Shown here one piece after another: positions 32,167-33,478 of a DNA stretch of 33,478 bases (positions are counted from its first letter, which is position 1; every line of letters begins with the position of its first letter). Source of the stretch: Saprospiraceae bacterium (GTDB lineage: Bacteria; Bacteroidota; Bacteroidia; Chitinophagales; Saprospiraceae); contig JAHDBI010000001.1 of NCBI GenBank assembly GCA_020630475.1, positions 142,378 through 175,855 on the forward strand, given 5' to 3'. The notes under the pieces were generated by a model that was not told the DNA's origin, did not search any database, and saw only the letters and a program-made list of their open reading frames with translations. The position numbers and the translations under genes were made by a program.

Positions 32167-33022
32167 GTTTACTTATGACATTCAATAGTTTTTTATCCTC
32201 TTTAGCCATCAAAAGAAAATCACTTTGATCGATAGAATGATCGTTTTCTAGAAGAGCTAAAACGGTAAATGATCTTAAGCGCATTTCTTTTTTTTCAATT
32301 CTAAAAAGCGAATAATTGTTGATAGAAATCAGTTGATTTATTTTATTGATTCTTTCTTTATCTATTTCACTATTCATGGGCAAAATCTCTACCAAAATTG
32401 GATTCCGTTTATTTAAACGAAAGATTCCCTCAAGAATTTTAAATTCGTGTCTTTCAACATCGACCTTTACTAAGTTGGTTTGATTAATAAAACCTAATGA
32501 TTCAACCGTACTTTTTATATCTACTGAACTAGATTTGACGATTTCTTTTTCTTTCAAATGATTAGAATCGAGGCTTGCTGCTCTATCCGTAGATTCATTC
32601 ATAAAAAAGTGAAGTTCAGCACTTCCATTGTTATTGGACAAAGCATATGGATGGAATGAAACTTGAGCAAAGTTGTTTTTTTTACTTAAAGACTCTAAGT
32701 AGCTAATGCAAGTTTTATTTGGCTCAAAGGCCCAATAGGGTAGTTTCGGATAAACAGCTTTAAATTTTAGTAAACTCTGACCTACATTGGCACCTACGTC
32801 GGTAAAACCGGAAATTTCTCCTTTAAATAAGTGCAGGATATCCACCATCCACCATTCATCCATAAAGAAATTATGTAGACCAACCCCCTTATGAATGGGT
32901 ATAGAAAAGTGGCTTTGATCTACTTGAATAGGTAGACTAAAGTGTAAAAATTTGAGTAATCCTACTTTGTTGAGGGCTTTTAGTAAAAACCTAATCACAG
33001 TTTTGCTAAGTTTGACTGACAA
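32159..33022 (-). CDS. FkbM-family SAM-dependent methyltransferase
   Basis: The SAM motif FTDVGANVGQSLLKF (73-87) and AFEPNKTC with acidic Glu100 are the FkbM pattern. The C-terminal VKVDVERHEFKILEG and RNPILVEILP are the family's VKIDVEG.E..VL.G motif. The family O-methylates sugars or other hydroxyl groups, here probably in the surface polysaccharide. No ATG is in frame before the conserved part; TTG at 33022 (stop 7 bases upstream in frame) or GTG at 32998 must be the start. It is the first gene of the leftward operon and divergent from the flippase with only 14-38 bases between starts. Confidence 0.88.
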   Translation of the reverse strand: MSVKLSKTVIRFLLKALNKVGLLKFLHFSLPIQVDQSHFSIPIHKGVGLHNFFMDEWWMVDILHLFKGEISGFTDVGANVGQSLLKFKAVYPKLPYWAFEPNKTCISYLESLSKKNNFAQVSFHPYALSNNNGSAELHFFMNESTDRAASLDSNHLKEKEIVKSSSVDIKSTVESLGFINQTNLVKVDVERHEFKILEGIFRLNKRNPILVEILPMNSEIDKERINKINQLISINNYSLFRIEKKEMRLRSFTVLALLENDHSIDQSDFLLMAKEDKKLLNVISKHV

Positions 33023-33036
33023 ATTAGCTTATTGTT

Positions 33037-33478
33037 TTGGAGAAATCCCTGTTTTCCCAATATGTTTTCAATTCAAAATGGAGTATTACCACTACCATTT
33101 TAAATGCTATTCTACAAATAGTATTCTGGCTGTTTGTTGCCCAATACATCTCACAGGAAGGAATCGGTAAAGTAACCATCGTTGTAGCGGCAACATATTT
33201 TTTCGTATTCTTAATCAATTGGCCTTTTAACGCGAGTTTAGTACAGAAAGAGGAACTGACTATTGCCGATAAAAGTGGTGTTTTTTGGTTAAATACGATA
33301 GGAGGAATAATTGTGTTCATTTTGATTTTATTTGGATCGTTTGTGCTTGAATGGATTTATTATGATGGCCTTTTAAGAAAACTAATGATCACGATATCGG
33401 TCATCGCGATACTAGATATTGTAAATAGTTTTTCGGAAGCAATACTAAAACGTCGATTAGAATTTCAAAAAATAGGCT
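33037..33478 (+). CDS. Wzx-type oligosaccharide flippase, N-terminal part; runs off the window
   Basis: The frame from TTG at 33037 is open to the last base (147 codons). It reads LEKSLFSQYVFNSKWSITTT and continues with membrane helices (ILNAILQIVFWLFVAQYI; IVVAATYFFVFLINWPFNASLV; FWLNTIGGIIVFILILFGSF; LMITISVIAILDIVNSFSEA). The pattern of a first amphipathic helix, a short loop SQEGIGKVTIV and LVQKEELT is that of PST/MATE-like flippases (MviN superfamily). These carry lipid-linked glycan units across the inner membrane. An upstream in-frame stop at 33025 leaves no ATG, so a TTG or ATT start is required. It probably begins the rightward half of the glycan locus. Confidence 0.75.
   Translation, partial: MEKSLFSQYVFNSKWSITTTILNAILQIVFWLFVAQYISQEGIGKVTIVVAATYFFVFLINWPFNASLVQKEELTIADKSGVFWLNTIGGIIVFILILFGSFVLEWIYYDGLLRKLMITISVIAILDIVNSFSEAILKRRLEFQKIG

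Noticed and set aside
33024-33320. 98-residue leftward reading frame at the right end
   Set aside because: It lies wholly over the flippase frame, whose translation shows clear membrane helices; the leftward product has no recognisable motif.
1-33478. tRNA, rRNA, CRISPR arrays, insertion sequences, phage genes
   Set aside because: No cloverleaf, repeat-spacer pattern, transposase, integrase or terminal repeats were seen by eye in either strand.

Overview
The window comes from a low-GC member of the Bacteroidota. Two secreted proteins carry type IX secretion (T9SS) C-terminal sorting domains. A giant gingipain-like (C25) PorU-type sortase is present. A mevalonate-pathway decarboxylase and paired OmpH/Skp genes also fit, and several start regions carry a TAnnTTTG -7 promoter motif typical of the phylum. 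The very long C25 sortase and the LVIVD-type T9SS cargo suggest a Saprospiria- or Cytophagia-like lineage, but I cannot place it more finely. I found no tRNA, rRNA, CRISPR array, insertion sequence or phage gene, and no gene-free stretch longer than 300 bases.

Layout. 1-9997 is mostly housekeeping: a 5'-truncated secreted esterase and an orphan TrpF-like protein; yqeY-like and rsmA divergent from pdxA; a glucosaminidase; an LVIVD-repeat T9SS cargo; an AlkA-like glycosylase, aspartoacylase-like and unknown-protein operon; then dapD with a cryptic PAP2-like membrane protein. 10144-12434 is an operon of a DUF4294-type protein, mvaD and a secreted rhodanese. 12435-14797 reads leftward as ompH, ompH, murI and an unknown secreted protein. 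15064-17659 is hutH overlapping a PagL-like outer-membrane lipid A deacylase. 17649-20697 reads leftward as a GT2 glycosyltransferase, rsmG and an MscS channel, all overlapping.

20941-28887 holds the PorU2-like sortase. It is followed by a tight cassette of a 56-residue membrane microprotein (motif YIDPGTGS), a SAM methyltransferase with a conserved N-terminal domain, and a membrane-anchored sulfatase/phosphotransferase-like enzyme. 28873-33478 is the edge of a surface-polysaccharide locus: FkbM methyltransferase, FemAB/GNAT-like transferase, alpha-toroid protein and GT39-type transferase run leftward, and a Wzx-type flippase runs off the right end.

A common theme is the cell envelope: secretion and anchoring of cargo (sortase plus two cargo proteins), lipid A or LPS trimming (PagL-like, PAP2-like), peptidoglycan (murI, dapD, glucosaminidase), outer-membrane protein chaperoning (OmpH pair) and glycan synthesis. 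The best candidate for an under-described system is the YIDPGTGS microprotein / methyltransferase / sulfatase-like cassette directly behind the sortase. Several intergenic regions also contain clear palindromes or phased direct repeats placed like operators (upstream of rsmA/pdxA, the DUF4294 operon, ompH, hutH and the sortase).
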